A stretch of DNA of 64,000 bases from Bacteroidales bacterium UBA5287 (GCA_002411345.1 DHSL01000025.1:49956-113955); one strand, 5' to 3'. Positions 44,370 through 53,760 are shown, counted from the stretch's first letter. The notes: generated from the letters alone by a model not told the origin. Made by a program: numbers and translations.

Positions 44370-46208
44370 ATGAAAAAACTAATTACACTCTTATTCTTTA
44401 CATTACTATCAATATGGGTATTGCAAGCCCAGCAGATAAAAGTCGACCCTGCTTTCTGGTGGAGCGGAATGGAAGAAACAGAATTACAATTAATGATTCA
44501 CAGCGAAAACATTGCCGATTACACACCTACCCTTTCGACACAAGATATTAAGATAAAAGAAGTAGTAAGACTATCAAGTCCGAATTACCAAATTATCTAT
44601 TTAGATATAACAAATAGTAAACCCGAGAAATTTGACATATTGTTTACCAACGGTAAGAAAAAGATAACGTACAATTATGAGTTAAAAGCACGCGATCCAG
44701 AAAGAAAAAACATACAAGGATTCAGTTCATCCGACGTGTTATATCTGATAATGCCCGACCGATTTGCGAATGGCGATCCATCTAACGATGAAATAGTTAT
44801 GAACATGCCTTATAAAGTCAACAGAGAAGACCCAAGTGCACGTCACGGTGGAGATTTGAAAGGGATATCCGATCACCTAGACTATCTATCCGATTTGGGA
44901 GTCACTGCAATCTGGTTGAATCCCGTATTGGAAAACGATATGGAAGGAGGATCATACCACGGTTATGCAACCACGAACTATTATCGAGTAGATCCACGTT
45001 TTGGAACAAACGAAGACTATGTTAACCTGATTAAGCAATCACATGATAAAGGAATGAAAGTCGTAATGGATATGATTTTCAACCATTGTGGCAGCGATCA
45101 CCCCTGGATGAAAGACGTACCCTCGTCGGATTGGTTCAACAACCTCGATAAATATGTTCAAACTTCACATATGAAAGAAATGTATTTTGATCCATATGCA
45201 TCAGAGTACGACAAGAAAAAGATGACCGACGGTTGGTTTGTTCCCACCATGCCCGACCTCAATCAGCGTAATCGTCATGTAGCTAAATACCTTATTCAGA
45301 ACAGTATTTGGTGGATAGAATATACGGGCGTAGACGGTATCCGTCAGGACACCTATCCATACGCAGATTACGATATGATGATTGATTGGTGCGTGGCCAT
45401 TAACAAAGAATATCCAGATTACAATATTGTTGGTGAAGCCTGGTTGAACAACACCATTGGGACAGCCTTCTGGCAGAAAGACAGCAAGTTGAACAACGGT
45501 AAAAACACCCAATTAAAATCAGTAATGGATTTCAAATTTATGGGATTAGCCCACACCGCATTCTTTGAAGAAACAGGAGAATGGAATGGCGGTCTTCATG
45601 GAGTTTGGGACCACATGACCTATGATTTTGTCTATCCAAACATCAATAATGTGTTGAGGTTTCTTGACAATCATGATACAGACAGATATTTAAAAGAATT
45701 TCCAAGTGACCTATCAGGTTGGAAACAAGGCATTACATTTCTTTTAACTATGCCCGGAACCCCTCAAATCTATTATGGAACAGAGCTATTGATGAATGGC
45801 AACAAAAGTAAAAACGATGGATATATCCGCATGGATGTTCCCGGAGGATGGCCCGGCGACAAAGTAAATCAGTTCACGCGTGACGGTCGCGATCCTCTTC
45901 AAAACGAAGCATTCGACTTTCTGAGCACACTGCTTAAATGGCGTCAGGGCAACGTTATTATTGCCAAGGGTAAGATGAAACATTATGTACTTCAAAAAGG
46001 CGTATATGTATTTGAACGATATTTAGGAGATAAAAGTGTGTTGGTAATCATGAATGGTCAATCAAAAGATGTAGAGATCAGTTTAGACAGATATGTCGAA
46101 TCCATAAAAGGTAAGACCAGTGGTAATGACATCTTGACAAACAAACAGATAACATTAAACGATTCATTGAAACTAACGTCAAAACAAATGTTTATACTTG
46201 AATTGTAA
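44370..46208 (+). CDS. SusA-like GH13 neopullulanase/cyclomaltodextrinase
   Basis: A periplasmic alpha-glucan hydrolase of 612 residues, close to SusA in length. A type I signal peptide (residues 1-21, WVLQAQ) has no lipobox. An N-terminal cyclomaltodextrinase-type domain (about 22-115) has KVDPAFWWSGM. The catalytic barrel shows VMDMIFNHCGSDHPW (region I, near 232), the nucleophile Asp in GIRQDTYPYAD (near 326), acid/base Glu in GEAWLNN (near 356), and LDNHDTDR (near 433). A C-terminal beta domain follows. It lies 141 bp after GH53, a gap with a TAACATGTTA palindrome at 44329-44338. Confidence 0.92.
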   Translation: MKKLITLLFFTLLSIWVLQAQQIKVDPAFWWSGMEETELQLMIHSENIADYTPTLSTQDIKIKEVVRLSSPNYQIIYLDITNSKPEKFDILFTNGKKKITYNYELKARDPERKNIQGFSSSDVLYLIMPDRFANGDPSNDEIVMNMPYKVNREDPSARHGGDLKGISDHLDYLSDLGVTAIWLNPVLENDMEGGSYHGYATTNYYRVDPRFGTNEDYVNLIKQSHDKGMKVVMDMIFNHCGSDHPWMKDVPSSDWFNNLDKYVQTSHMKEMYFDPYASEYDKKKMTDGWFVPTMPDLNQRNRHVAKYLIQNSIWWIEYTGVDGIRQDTYPYADYDMMIDWCVAINKEYPDYNIVGEAWLNNTIGTAFWQKDSKLNNGKNTQLKSVMDFKFMGLAHTAFFEETGEWNGGLHGVWDHMTYDFVYPNINNVLRFLDNHDTDRYLKEFPSDLSGWKQGITFLLTMPGTPQIYYGTELLMNGNKSKNDGYIRMDVPGGWPGDKVNQFTRDGRDPLQNEAFDFLSTLLKWRQGNVIIAKGKMKHYVLQKGVYVFERYLGDKSVLVIMNGQSKDVEISLDRYVESIKGKTSGNDILTNKQITLNDSLKLTSKQMFILEL

Positions 46209-46230
46209 ACCACAAACTCAAACCATTGCA

Positions 46231-48555
46231 ATGAAAAAAATATCCGAAGTAGTTATTCTCTTATTCATTCTTTTGACAGTAGGATGCAAATCCGATTTGC
46301 CAGAACCTCAACCCGAGCCAAAGCCCATTGAGATTAAAGAAGGATTAAACTATTCCAGTAAATCCCCAAATGCCGATTCGACTTTGACCATCACTTTTAA
46401 AGCAGCAAGCAGCTCACAGCTATTCGGTTATACCGGTGATGTTTATATTCATATAGGAGTTGTACAAGAAGGGACATGGATGTTTGTTCCTGCGGAATGG
46501 AATCAAAACCTTGCCAAGTGCAAGATGTTGAAAAAAGACACCAATGTATGGAGTATAACATTAACGCCAACTATCAGACAGTGGTTTAATTCCGGGACAA
46601 CCCCAATCAACAAGATTGGCATAGTAATTCGCAGTTCAGACGGCACCAAGAAAGGCATTACAGACGACTCCTTTGTTACTGTCACCGATACAAAGTATAA
46701 GCCATTTGAACCAGCGGCGGTAAAAAACGCCCCCCTTCCGTCCGGAGTAAAAGAAGGCATTAATATCATTAACAACAATACAGTCACGATGGTATTATAT
46801 GACAAAGACAAGTATGGTGGTCGCAAGAATTTTGCACATATAGTCGGCGACTTCAATAACTGGACTTTAAGTAACGATGACAAATCTCAAATGTGGCGAG
46901 ATGACAATTTCGGTTGTTGGTGGATCACCATTACCGGACTTGATCCAACCAAAGAATATGCATTTCAATATTATGTCGGCACCCAAGGCGGCGAAACCAT
47001 TCGATTAGCCGATGCTTATTCCAGGAAGATACTTGATCCGAGTAATGACAAATACATTCCGGCAAGCACATATAACGAAAATATGACATATCCCGCACAA
47101 GGAGCAGTCGGCATAGTATCAGTATTCAAAATTCAAGAAGACAATTATAACTGGAAAGTCCCTAATTTTCAAGCACCACAGGTCGACAATCTGATAATCT
47201 ATGAATTGCTGTTTCGTGATTTCTCCAGTACCGGAGATATCAATGGCGCTATGTCGAAGTTAGACTATTTAGAATCACTGGGAGTAAACGCCATTGAGTT
47301 AATGCCCATTCAGGAATTTGACGGAAACGACAGTTGGGGTTACAATCCAGCATTCTATTTTGCTATGGACAAAGCATATGGAACTGACAAGATGTATAAA
47401 GACTTTATTGACGAATGTCACAGACGAGGCATTGCCATCATTCTTGATGTTGTTTACAATCATGCCACCGGTGCAAATCCATTTGCCAAGCTCTATTGGG
47501 ATACAAGTAAGAACAAGACTTTGCCCAATAATCCATATTTCAATGTAGATGCGCCCCATCCATACAGTGTTTTCCATGATTTCAATCACGAATCACCGTT
47601 AGTTCGCAAGTTTGTGAAACGCAATCTTGAATTCCTATTAGAAGAGTATCATGTTGACGGATTCCGGTTTGACCTATCAAAAGGATTCACACAAAAAACA
47701 AGCACCGAATCCACTGCAAGTAATTATGACGCAAGCCGCATTGCCATTTTGAAAGATTATAAAGACGCCATTAAGTCCGTCAATCCTAATGCCCATGTCA
47801 TTTTGGAACATTTTGCAGACGACGTGGAAGAAATAGAGTTAAGTAATTCAGGGATGATGGTATGGAGAAATGTAAATTGGTCATATTGTCAATCAGCGAT
47901 GGGATACAGTAGCGAGTCCGATTTTTCTCGCACATATTACAAAACCTCATCACGGCCTGCGAACAGTTTGATAAGCTATATGGAAAGTCACGATGAAGAA
48001 CGAGCATCCTTTAAGCAATCAGCTTATGGCATCGGCATTTTGAAAACCGATTTATCAGCCCGGATGTTACAATTAGGCACTAATGCAGCATTCTTTTTGA
48101 CCGTTCCCGGTCCCAAGATGATTTGGCAATTTGGAGAACTAGGCTATGACATATCTATAGATGAAAACGGTCGCACCGGCAAGAAACCCGTCAAGTGGGA
48201 ATATTACGACGTACCCCAGCGTAAACAATTGTATACCACCTATTCCAAGTTAAACAACTTGCGTAAATCCCATCCCGAGTTGTTCCTTTCTACGGCCAAC
48301 ATGACATGGAGTGTATTACCAAGTAACTGGGAACAAGGTCGTTTTCTTACTCTATCCTCATTTGGTAACAGTAAGCGAGTTGTAGTTATTGGTAATTTCA
48401 AGAACAATGAAATCACCACTACTGCCACTTTCCCAAGTACCGGAACATGGCAAAACGTAATGAATTCCGCTGATTCGTTGATAGTCACAACACCCAGCAT
48501 GACTATTACCGTTCCAGCAAACAGCTTTAAGATATTCACAACATTCATACCTTGA
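46231..48555 (+). CDS. GH13 alpha-amylase-type lipoprotein with N-terminal binding domains
   Basis: 774 residues from the ATG at 46231. Lipobox VGC (Cys19), followed by KSDLPE, suggests surface display, making it the likely SusG counterpart. Two beta domains precede the barrel: about 35-150, and a CBM48-like one near 175-290 with AHIVGDFNNWTLS. The barrel has ELMPIQEFDGNDSWGYNPA, DVVYNHATG, the nucleophile in GFRFDLSKG (Asp481), acid/base Glu526 in VILEHFADD and Asp588 in ESHDEER. These motifs resemble branching-enzyme/isoamylase-like GH13 proteins more than SusG itself. A strong terminator follows. Confidence 0.9.
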   Translation: MKKISEVVILLFILLTVGCKSDLPEPQPEPKPIEIKEGLNYSSKSPNADSTLTITFKAASSSQLFGYTGDVYIHIGVVQEGTWMFVPAEWNQNLAKCKMLKKDTNVWSITLTPTIRQWFNSGTTPINKIGIVIRSSDGTKKGITDDSFVTVTDTKYKPFEPAAVKNAPLPSGVKEGINIINNNTVTMVLYDKDKYGGRKNFAHIVGDFNNWTLSNDDKSQMWRDDNFGCWWITITGLDPTKEYAFQYYVGTQGGETIRLADAYSRKILDPSNDKYIPASTYNENMTYPAQGAVGIVSVFKIQEDNYNWKVPNFQAPQVDNLIIYELLFRDFSSTGDINGAMSKLDYLESLGVNAIELMPIQEFDGNDSWGYNPAFYFAMDKAYGTDKMYKDFIDECHRRGIAIILDVVYNHATGANPFAKLYWDTSKNKTLPNNPYFNVDAPHPYSVFHDFNHESPLVRKFVKRNLEFLLEEYHVDGFRFDLSKGFTQKTSTESTASNYDASRIAILKDYKDAIKSVNPNAHVILEHFADDVEEIELSNSGMMVWRNVNWSYCQSAMGYSSESDFSRTYYKTSSRPANSLISYMESHDEERASFKQSAYGIGILKTDLSARMLQLGTNAAFFLTVPGPKMIWQFGELGYDISIDENGRTGKKPVKWEYYDVPQRKQLYTTYSKLNNLRKSHPELFLSTANMTWSVLPSNWEQGRFLTLSSFGNSKRVVVIGNFKNNEITTTATFPSTGTWQNVMNSADSLIVTTPSMTITVPANSFKIFTTFIP

Positions 48556-48578
48556 TAAATTCATGAGTTATTTATCTG

Positions 48579-48613
48579 AAGAAGGCTCGTCTTTAATAGA
48601 CGGGCCTTCTTTT
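48579..48613 (+). terminator. Rho-independent terminator ending the susC operon
   Basis: A 14-bp stem with one G-U (48579-48592 with 48598-48611), 5-nt loop and a short T run. It separates the SusC-to-GH13 operon from GH110-GH95. Confidence 0.88.
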
Positions 48614-48944
48614 ATTTTATCTGGATATTAAAATCGATATAAAACATTTGTGAACAATGATATTAGATTTAATTTTATTAATATATCTCGATATTTAAGT
48701 CGACATTCTCAGATTCAGTTTGTGAAATTGTGTAAATTTACTTTAATTATAGCTTAGTGTTCAATGGTAATATTGAGAGAATATAGTAGAAAAATGGTCG
48801 AAAACATATAAAACTTTAGTAAGACCATAGTGAGAGGTAGACGAGACCATTATTATTGGAGTTATGTTAGATTAAAAAAGGAGGAAATACAATGTTAATA
48901 AACCAAAATTATATATTACAATTTTGAACATGGTAATAAAAGAT
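48614..48944. other. AT-rich gap ahead of GH110
   Basis: Between the operon terminator and the GH110 promoter. No coding frame that I can support on either strand. It contains one repeat copy (48822-48837, with a second GAGACCAT at 48843-48850) and is otherwise featureless. Confidence 0.4.
48822..48837 (+). repeat. Copy 4 of the AGACCATAGTGAGAGG repeat
   Basis: Sixteen bases identical to 7068-7083, 41.7 kb away, again in non-coding DNA. The GCATCGGAG module is not present here. Confidence 0.6.
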
Positions 48945-48952
48945 TATATTTG
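48945..48952 (+). promoter_or_regulatory. Promoter of the GH110-GH95 unit
   Basis: TATATTTG (TAnnTTTG) with a TTTG at 48923-48926, 18 nt upstream, so both Bacteroidetes promoter elements are present. Predicted leader of about 43 nt to the ATG at 49002. Confidence 0.68.
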
Positions 48953-49001
48953 CACATGACATATATCTTCAAATAAAAGAAATAATCATCAAATCGATAA
49001 A

Positions 49002-50864
49002 ATGTTCAAGAGAATTATCCCCCTCATTCTGTTAATTACGATACTGGGAGCCAGTAGTGAAAAGTCGTCAAACGTAATATCCTTCAATCAATTTGGCGGC
49101 AAAGCCAACAGCAAAGAAAACGCTTCAGTAGTCGCAGTAAGACTGATAGAATTTTTGCAATCGCGTGATGCCAGCACCCCATTAACAGTAAAATTTCCCA
49201 AAGGTCGTTATGATTTTTACGAAGACGGCGCCTTTGAAAAAGTCTATTATATTTCGAACCACGATCAGGTGAACCCTAAAAAAATTGGATTTGCCATTGA
49301 AGATCTCAGTAACATAACTATTGACGGTCAAGGTTCCGAGTTTGTTTTTCACGGTCGTATGATCCCGTTTGCATTACTCAACAGCAGTAATATCACCCTC
49401 AAGAATTTCTCTATCGACTATGAAGTACCCGCGCTTCGTCAATTAAATGTGTTAGAAGTCGACAAAGTCAACAATAAAGTTATTGTTGACATTTCCCCAA
49501 AGAACAACTATCGCGTTGACAATAATAAACTCATTCTTTTAGGCGAAACATACGAATTAGAGCCTGTTTCATCGATGGGATTTAGAGAAGACAAGCGTTT
49601 AACATATAAGCGAGGCGATTTGAGTTTCAACCCAAAAACCGTGAGTGAGATAGCCCCCAACAAATTCATTCTCAAGGATTGGTATCAAATAAACGAGACA
49701 ACGCCAGGCGAGAGATTTGTATTAAGATCCTATTACCGTCCCACCCCAGGAGTATTTGTGAGCGAATGCCTCAACACCGTTTTGAAAAACGTGCAAGTTC
49801 ATTATGCCGAAGGAATGGGATTGATAGCTCAGATGAGTGAAAACATTACGTTGGACCGATTCAGTGTATGTTTAAAAGGCAAAAAAGACCCCCGTTATTT
49901 CACCACCCAAGCCGACGCCACCCATTTTTCGGCATGTAAAGGCAAGATTATTTCCAAGAATGGACTCTATGAAAATATGGCCGATGACGCCATCAATGTC
50001 CACGGCACCTATTTACGAGTAACCCAAAGAGTAGACGATCACACCTTACGTGGAAAGTACATGCATAATCAAGCATGGGGATTTAAATGGGGAGAATCAG
50101 GAGACAACGTCCAATTTGTAGAATCCGAAAAGATGGAGTTAGTAGGAAATCACCACATCAACACTATCAAATCGATCAAAGCCATTGACAAGCCATCAGA
50201 ATTTGGAGCAAAAGAGTTTGAGATAACTTTTGTTGATGCCCTCCCGGAGGTTATCTCTGAATCTGGAAAATTCGGAATAGAAAATCTAACGTGGACCCCA
50301 GAAGTCATCTTCTCAAACAACATCATTCGCAACAACCGTGCTCGTGGTGCTCTTTTCAGCACCCACAAACAAGTAATTTGTGAAAATAATGTATTTGATC
50401 ATACCCATGGTACAGCCATTTTGTTATGCGGCGATTGCAATGGTTGGTATGAAACAGGCGCATGTAAGAATGTAATTATTCGTAACAACAAATTCATTAA
50501 TGCCCTAACGGCCAATTATCAGTTTACAAATGCATTGATATCAATATATCCCGAAATTCCAAATCTGCAAGATCAACAAAAGTATTTCCATTCCGGGATT
50601 GTGATAGAAAATAACACATTTGATATGTTTGACCGTCCCATTCTATATGCGAAATCCACTGATGGGATCATGTTCAAAGAAAATAAGATCACCTATAATA
50701 ATGATTTTAAGCCCTTTCATTGGAACACCCATCTGTTTCTATTTGAAAAAGTAGACAATGTATCAATAATCAATAATCGTTTTGGAAAAGAATTAGATAA
50801 AGAAACAGATATAAAAGTCACTTTATCATCATCAGAAGCCATCAGATTGAATAATAATAAATAA
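49002..50864 (+). CDS. GH110 alpha-1,3-galactosidase-type beta-helix enzyme
   Basis: A 620-residue exported enzyme with a type I signal peptide (about residues 1-18) and a right-handed parallel beta-helix. It matches family 110, whose studied members release alpha-1,3-linked galactose, including the terminal residue of blood-group B. Conserved-looking stretches: VISFNQFGGKANSKENAS (25-42), NITIDGQGSEFVFHGRMIPF, the acidic NMADDAINVHGTYL near 325-338, FSNNIIRNNRARGALFSTHK and CENNVFDHTHGTAILLCGD. Whether it needs fucosylated (branched) or linear substrate cannot be told. It heads a two-gene unit with GH95. Confidence 0.85.
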   Translation: MFKRIIPLILLITILGASSEKSSNVISFNQFGGKANSKENASVVAVRLIEFLQSRDASTPLTVKFPKGRYDFYEDGAFEKVYYISNHDQVNPKKIGFAIEDLSNITIDGQGSEFVFHGRMIPFALLNSSNITLKNFSIDYEVPALRQLNVLEVDKVNNKVIVDISPKNNYRVDNNKLILLGETYELEPVSSMGFREDKRLTYKRGDLSFNPKTVSEIAPNKFILKDWYQINETTPGERFVLRSYYRPTPGVFVSECLNTVLKNVQVHYAEGMGLIAQMSENITLDRFSVCLKGKKDPRYFTTQADATHFSACKGKIISKNGLYENMADDAINVHGTYLRVTQRVDDHTLRGKYMHNQAWGFKWGESGDNVQFVESEKMELVGNHHINTIKSIKAIDKPSEFGAKEFEITFVDALPEVISESGKFGIENLTWTPEVIFSNNIIRNNRARGALFSTHKQVICENNVFDHTHGTAILLCGDCNGWYETGACKNVIIRNNKFINALTANYQFTNALISIYPEIPNLQDQQKYFHSGIVIENNTFDMFDRPILYAKSTDGIMFKENKITYNNDFKPFHWNTHLFLFEKVDNVSIINNRFGKELDKETDIKVTLSSSEAIRLNNNK

Positions 50865-50875
50865 AACATATAAGA

Positions 50876-53281
50876 ATGAGAGTTATTTTATTAGCAGCCC
50901 TTTGTTTTTTTATGATGAATTGTTGTACCGGAACCAGTTCAACACAAGATTTAACCCTGAGATACAATAAACCCGCGACAATATGGGAAGAGACCCTTCC
51001 TTTAGGAAACGGACGTATTGGTATGATGCCCGATGGAGGAATTGAAAAAGAGCATATTGTTTTGAACGATATTACCATGTGGTCAGGCAGTGAAGAAAAT
51101 GCTTTGAATCCAGAAGCCTTAAAGTTTTTACCAGAAATTCAACAACTCTTGTTAGAAGGTAAAAATCAAGAAGCACAAAATGTGATGTACAAAAATTTCC
51201 GTTGTGCCGGTCAAGGTTCAGCATTCGGAAGCGGAAAAGATGCCCCCTACGGATGTTTTCAGATGCTGGGCGATTTGACTATCAACTATTTATATCCACA
51301 CAACGACACAATCAGTGATTATCAGCGAGGTCTTTCTTTGAATGAAGCGATAGCATTTACCCATTTCAAAAAAGGCGGTACCAGTTACACACGAGAATAT
51401 TTTGCCTCCCATTCGACTGATTTGTTGGTGATTCGTTTAACAACCGACAAAAAAAAGGGATTAAGTTTTGATGTCAATTTGAGTCGCCCCGAAAGAGCTA
51501 CCGTTTCAGTAAAAGACAATATTTTATTAATGGAAGGTCAGCTGAACGACGGATACAACACAGAAAATGGTGTCCGTTATGTAACCAAACTACAGATAAT
51601 CAGCAAAACAGGCAAACTTGACACAAGCGATAAAACATTATCACTCAGAGATGCAGATGAAGCGATAATATTGATATCTACATCTACCAATATGTTAGAT
51701 AAAGACTATTCAGCAACCGTAGACAATCTAATGTCAAAAGCCGAGAAAAGTTCATACAAAACATTGAAGTCGTCCCACATATCCGACTATCAGAAAAAGT
51801 TCAAACGCGTCGAATTAAATTTAGGAGTTCAAGATAAAACCACCCCAACGAATGAAAGACTAAAGAACTTTCAACAAAATGACGACCCCTCATTTGCCGT
51901 ATTATACTTTCAATTTGGTCGTTATTTAATGATCAGCGGTACAAACGAAAACAGTTTACCATTAAATTTGCAAGGACTTTGGGCAAATACCGTTCAGACA
52001 CCATGGAATGGCGATTACCATTTGAATATCAACCTACAAATGAATTATTGGCCAGTCGAGGTATGTAACCTATCAGATTTGCATGAACCACTTATTGAAT
52101 TCACAGAATCGTTGGTACCATCCGGCACTGCCACAGCCGAAACATATTATGGAGCGAAAGGTTGGATGGCCCATATGATGAGTAACCCATGGAAATTTAC
52201 AGCACCCGGCGAGCATGCATCATGGGGATCAACTACTACCGGCGGAGCCTGGCTTTGCGAACATTTATGGGAGCATTATTCGTTTACCCAAGATAAAGAA
52301 TATTTAAAGACCATCTATCCAACGATGAAAGAGGCAGCCGATTATTTTTTAACCAGCATGATAACAGAGCCAAAAAACGGCTGGTTAGTCACCGCCCCCT
52401 CATCATCACCCGAGAATGCTTTTTACATGCCAGGTACCAAAACAGCGGTGAATGTTTGTATGGGTCCGACTATGGATGTTCAAATCATCAATGAATTATT
52501 TACAAATGTATTATCAGCCGCCAACATTTTAGAAATTGAAGACGAGACCATTAATAGCATCAATGAAGCCCTGCCCAAACTACCACCAATGCAAATTAGT
52601 CCCAAGGGCTATTTACAAGAATGGTTAGAAGATTACGAAGAAGCTGAGCCCCAACATCGTCATGTTTCTCATTTATACGGATTATATCCATCCAACCAAA
52701 TTTCTCCAAATAAAACACCCGAGTTAGCTGCTGCAGCGAGAGAAACTCTGAACAGAAGAGGTGACGGTGGCACCGGTTGGTCTCGAGCCTGGAAAATAAA
52801 TTTCTGGTCGCGTCTTCAAGATGGAAACAGGGCATATAAATTGCTAAAAAGTCTTTTGGAGCCCGCTTTAGGCGATGACACCTCTATGTCCGGTCACGGA
52901 GGAGGAACCTATCCTAATCTGTTCTGTGCCCATCCCCCCTTTCAGATTGACGGCAATTTTGGGGGCACTTCCGGAATAGCAGAGATGCTTGTTCAAAGTC
53001 AGGATGGTTTTATTGAATTCCTTCCAGCCCTTCCGGATGTTTGGTCAACCGGAAATTTTAAAGGTTTGAAAGTCCGTGGTGGTGGAGAGGTAGATGCATT
53101 TTGGAAAAACAAGCACTTAAGCAAAGTCCATATCAAAGCGAGTGTTACAAATTCTTTCAAAATGAAGGTACCAAGTTATGCCACATCCGTTAAGCGTGAT
53201 GGAAAAGCATTAAACATAGTTGATGGATTTATTGTAATGGAATTAAGATCAGGAGAAGAAGTGCAATTAGAAATATTATGA
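50876..53281 (+). CDS. GH95 alpha-L-fucosidase/alpha-L-galactosidase-type enzyme
   Basis: An 801-residue family 95 hydrolase; known members cut alpha-1,2-fucose or alpha-L-galactose. A short signal peptide ends at MNCC (Cys16 or Cys17), possibly a lipobox, without acidic residues after it, so periplasm-facing. N-terminal beta domain: LRYNKPATIWEETLPLGNG, EHIVLNDITMWSG. The (alpha/alpha)6 barrel includes LQGLWANTVQTPWNGDYHLN-type sequence (read in part), QMNYWPVEVCNLSD, APSSSPENAF, HRHVSHLYGLYPSNQI and PPFQIDGNFGGTSGIAEML. Lies 11 bp after GH110, clearly co-transcribed. Confidence 0.93.
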   Translation: MRVILLAALCFFMMNCCTGTSSTQDLTLRYNKPATIWEETLPLGNGRIGMMPDGGIEKEHIVLNDITMWSGSEENALNPEALKFLPEIQQLLLEGKNQEAQNVMYKNFRCAGQGSAFGSGKDAPYGCFQMLGDLTINYLYPHNDTISDYQRGLSLNEAIAFTHFKKGGTSYTREYFASHSTDLLVIRLTTDKKKGLSFDVNLSRPERATVSVKDNILLMEGQLNDGYNTENGVRYVTKLQIISKTGKLDTSDKTLSLRDADEAIILISTSTNMLDKDYSATVDNLMSKAEKSSYKTLKSSHISDYQKKFKRVELNLGVQDKTTPTNERLKNFQQNDDPSFAVLYFQFGRYLMISGTNENSLPLNLQGLWANTVQTPWNGDYHLNINLQMNYWPVEVCNLSDLHEPLIEFTESLVPSGTATAETYYGAKGWMAHMMSNPWKFTAPGEHASWGSTTTGGAWLCEHLWEHYSFTQDKEYLKTIYPTMKEAADYFLTSMITEPKNGWLVTAPSSSPENAFYMPGTKTAVNVCMGPTMDVQIINELFTNVLSAANILEIEDETINSINEALPKLPPMQISPKGYLQEWLEDYEEAEPQHRHVSHLYGLYPSNQISPNKTPELAAAARETLNRRGDGGTGWSRAWKINFWSRLQDGNRAYKLLKSLLEPALGDDTSMSGHGGGTYPNLFCAHPPFQIDGNFGGTSGIAEMLVQSQDGFIEFLPALPDVWSTGNFKGLKVRGGGEVDAFWKNKHLSKVHIKASVTNSFKMKVPSYATSVKRDGKALNIVDGFIVMELRSGEEVQLEIL

Positions 53282-53288
53282 AATAAAA

Positions 53289-53320
53289 AATACGCATCGA
53301 TATTATTATCGATGCGTATT
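53289..53320. terminator. Bidirectional terminator between GH95 and the SRPBCC gene
   Basis: A perfect 14-bp stem (53289-53302 with 53307-53320) and a TTAT loop, between convergent genes. Confidence 0.85.
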
Positions 53321-53340
53321 CATTTTAAATCTATTTTCAA

Positions 53341-53760
53341 TTATAAAATATCATAAGGCAACATAGACAAAGCATCAGACACTTTATCAACAGCATCTCG
53401 CATAGGTTTTGCCACCATAGATTTTATCATTGTATTAACGTCTGCTTTTACCGTCAGTCTCAATTTTGTATCCAGTTCCCCTTTACTAACCAGTTGCAAC
53501 CACATGAACACTTCAAAAGGCAAGTCTTCCGATTTAAATTTGACCAATTTATTAGGTTCCCGTTCGACAACTACGAATTTAACATATCCAATTGGGTCAA
53601 TTTTAAAAGAGCAACTATCAGCATCGAACATAAAATCCTTTATTTTTTCGGTAGGTATTTTATCTTTCAGCGATTCCAATTTACTCAAGTCAGACAATAC
53701 CCTGTAAACATTCTCAACAGAATGAGGTATTGTTTTTATATCACTTACAAATTCGGTCAT
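53341..53760 (-). CDS. SRPBCC (START-like) family protein
   Basis: A 139-residue soluble protein of the polyketide-cyclase/START-like fold: N-terminal VSDIKTIPHSVENVYRVLSD, a central VVVEREPNKLVKFKS and a long C-terminal helix (about 108-135: MIKSMVAKPMRDAVDKVSD). Such proteins bind a hydrophobic ligand; the ligand is unknown. It lies 11 bp behind pyrE in the same transcript. Confidence 0.75.
   Translation of the reverse strand: MTEFVSDIKTIPHSVENVYRVLSDLSKLESLKDKIPTEKIKDFMFDADSCSFKIDPIGYVKFVVVEREPNKLVKFKSEDLPFEVFMWLQLVSKGELDTKLRLTVKADVNTMIKSMVAKPMRDAVDKVSDALSMLPYDIL

Noticed and set aside
46503..46883. 126-codon minus-strand frame in the GH13 lipoprotein gene
   Set aside because: Shadow of the N-terminal binding domains; no start signal or protein-like motifs.
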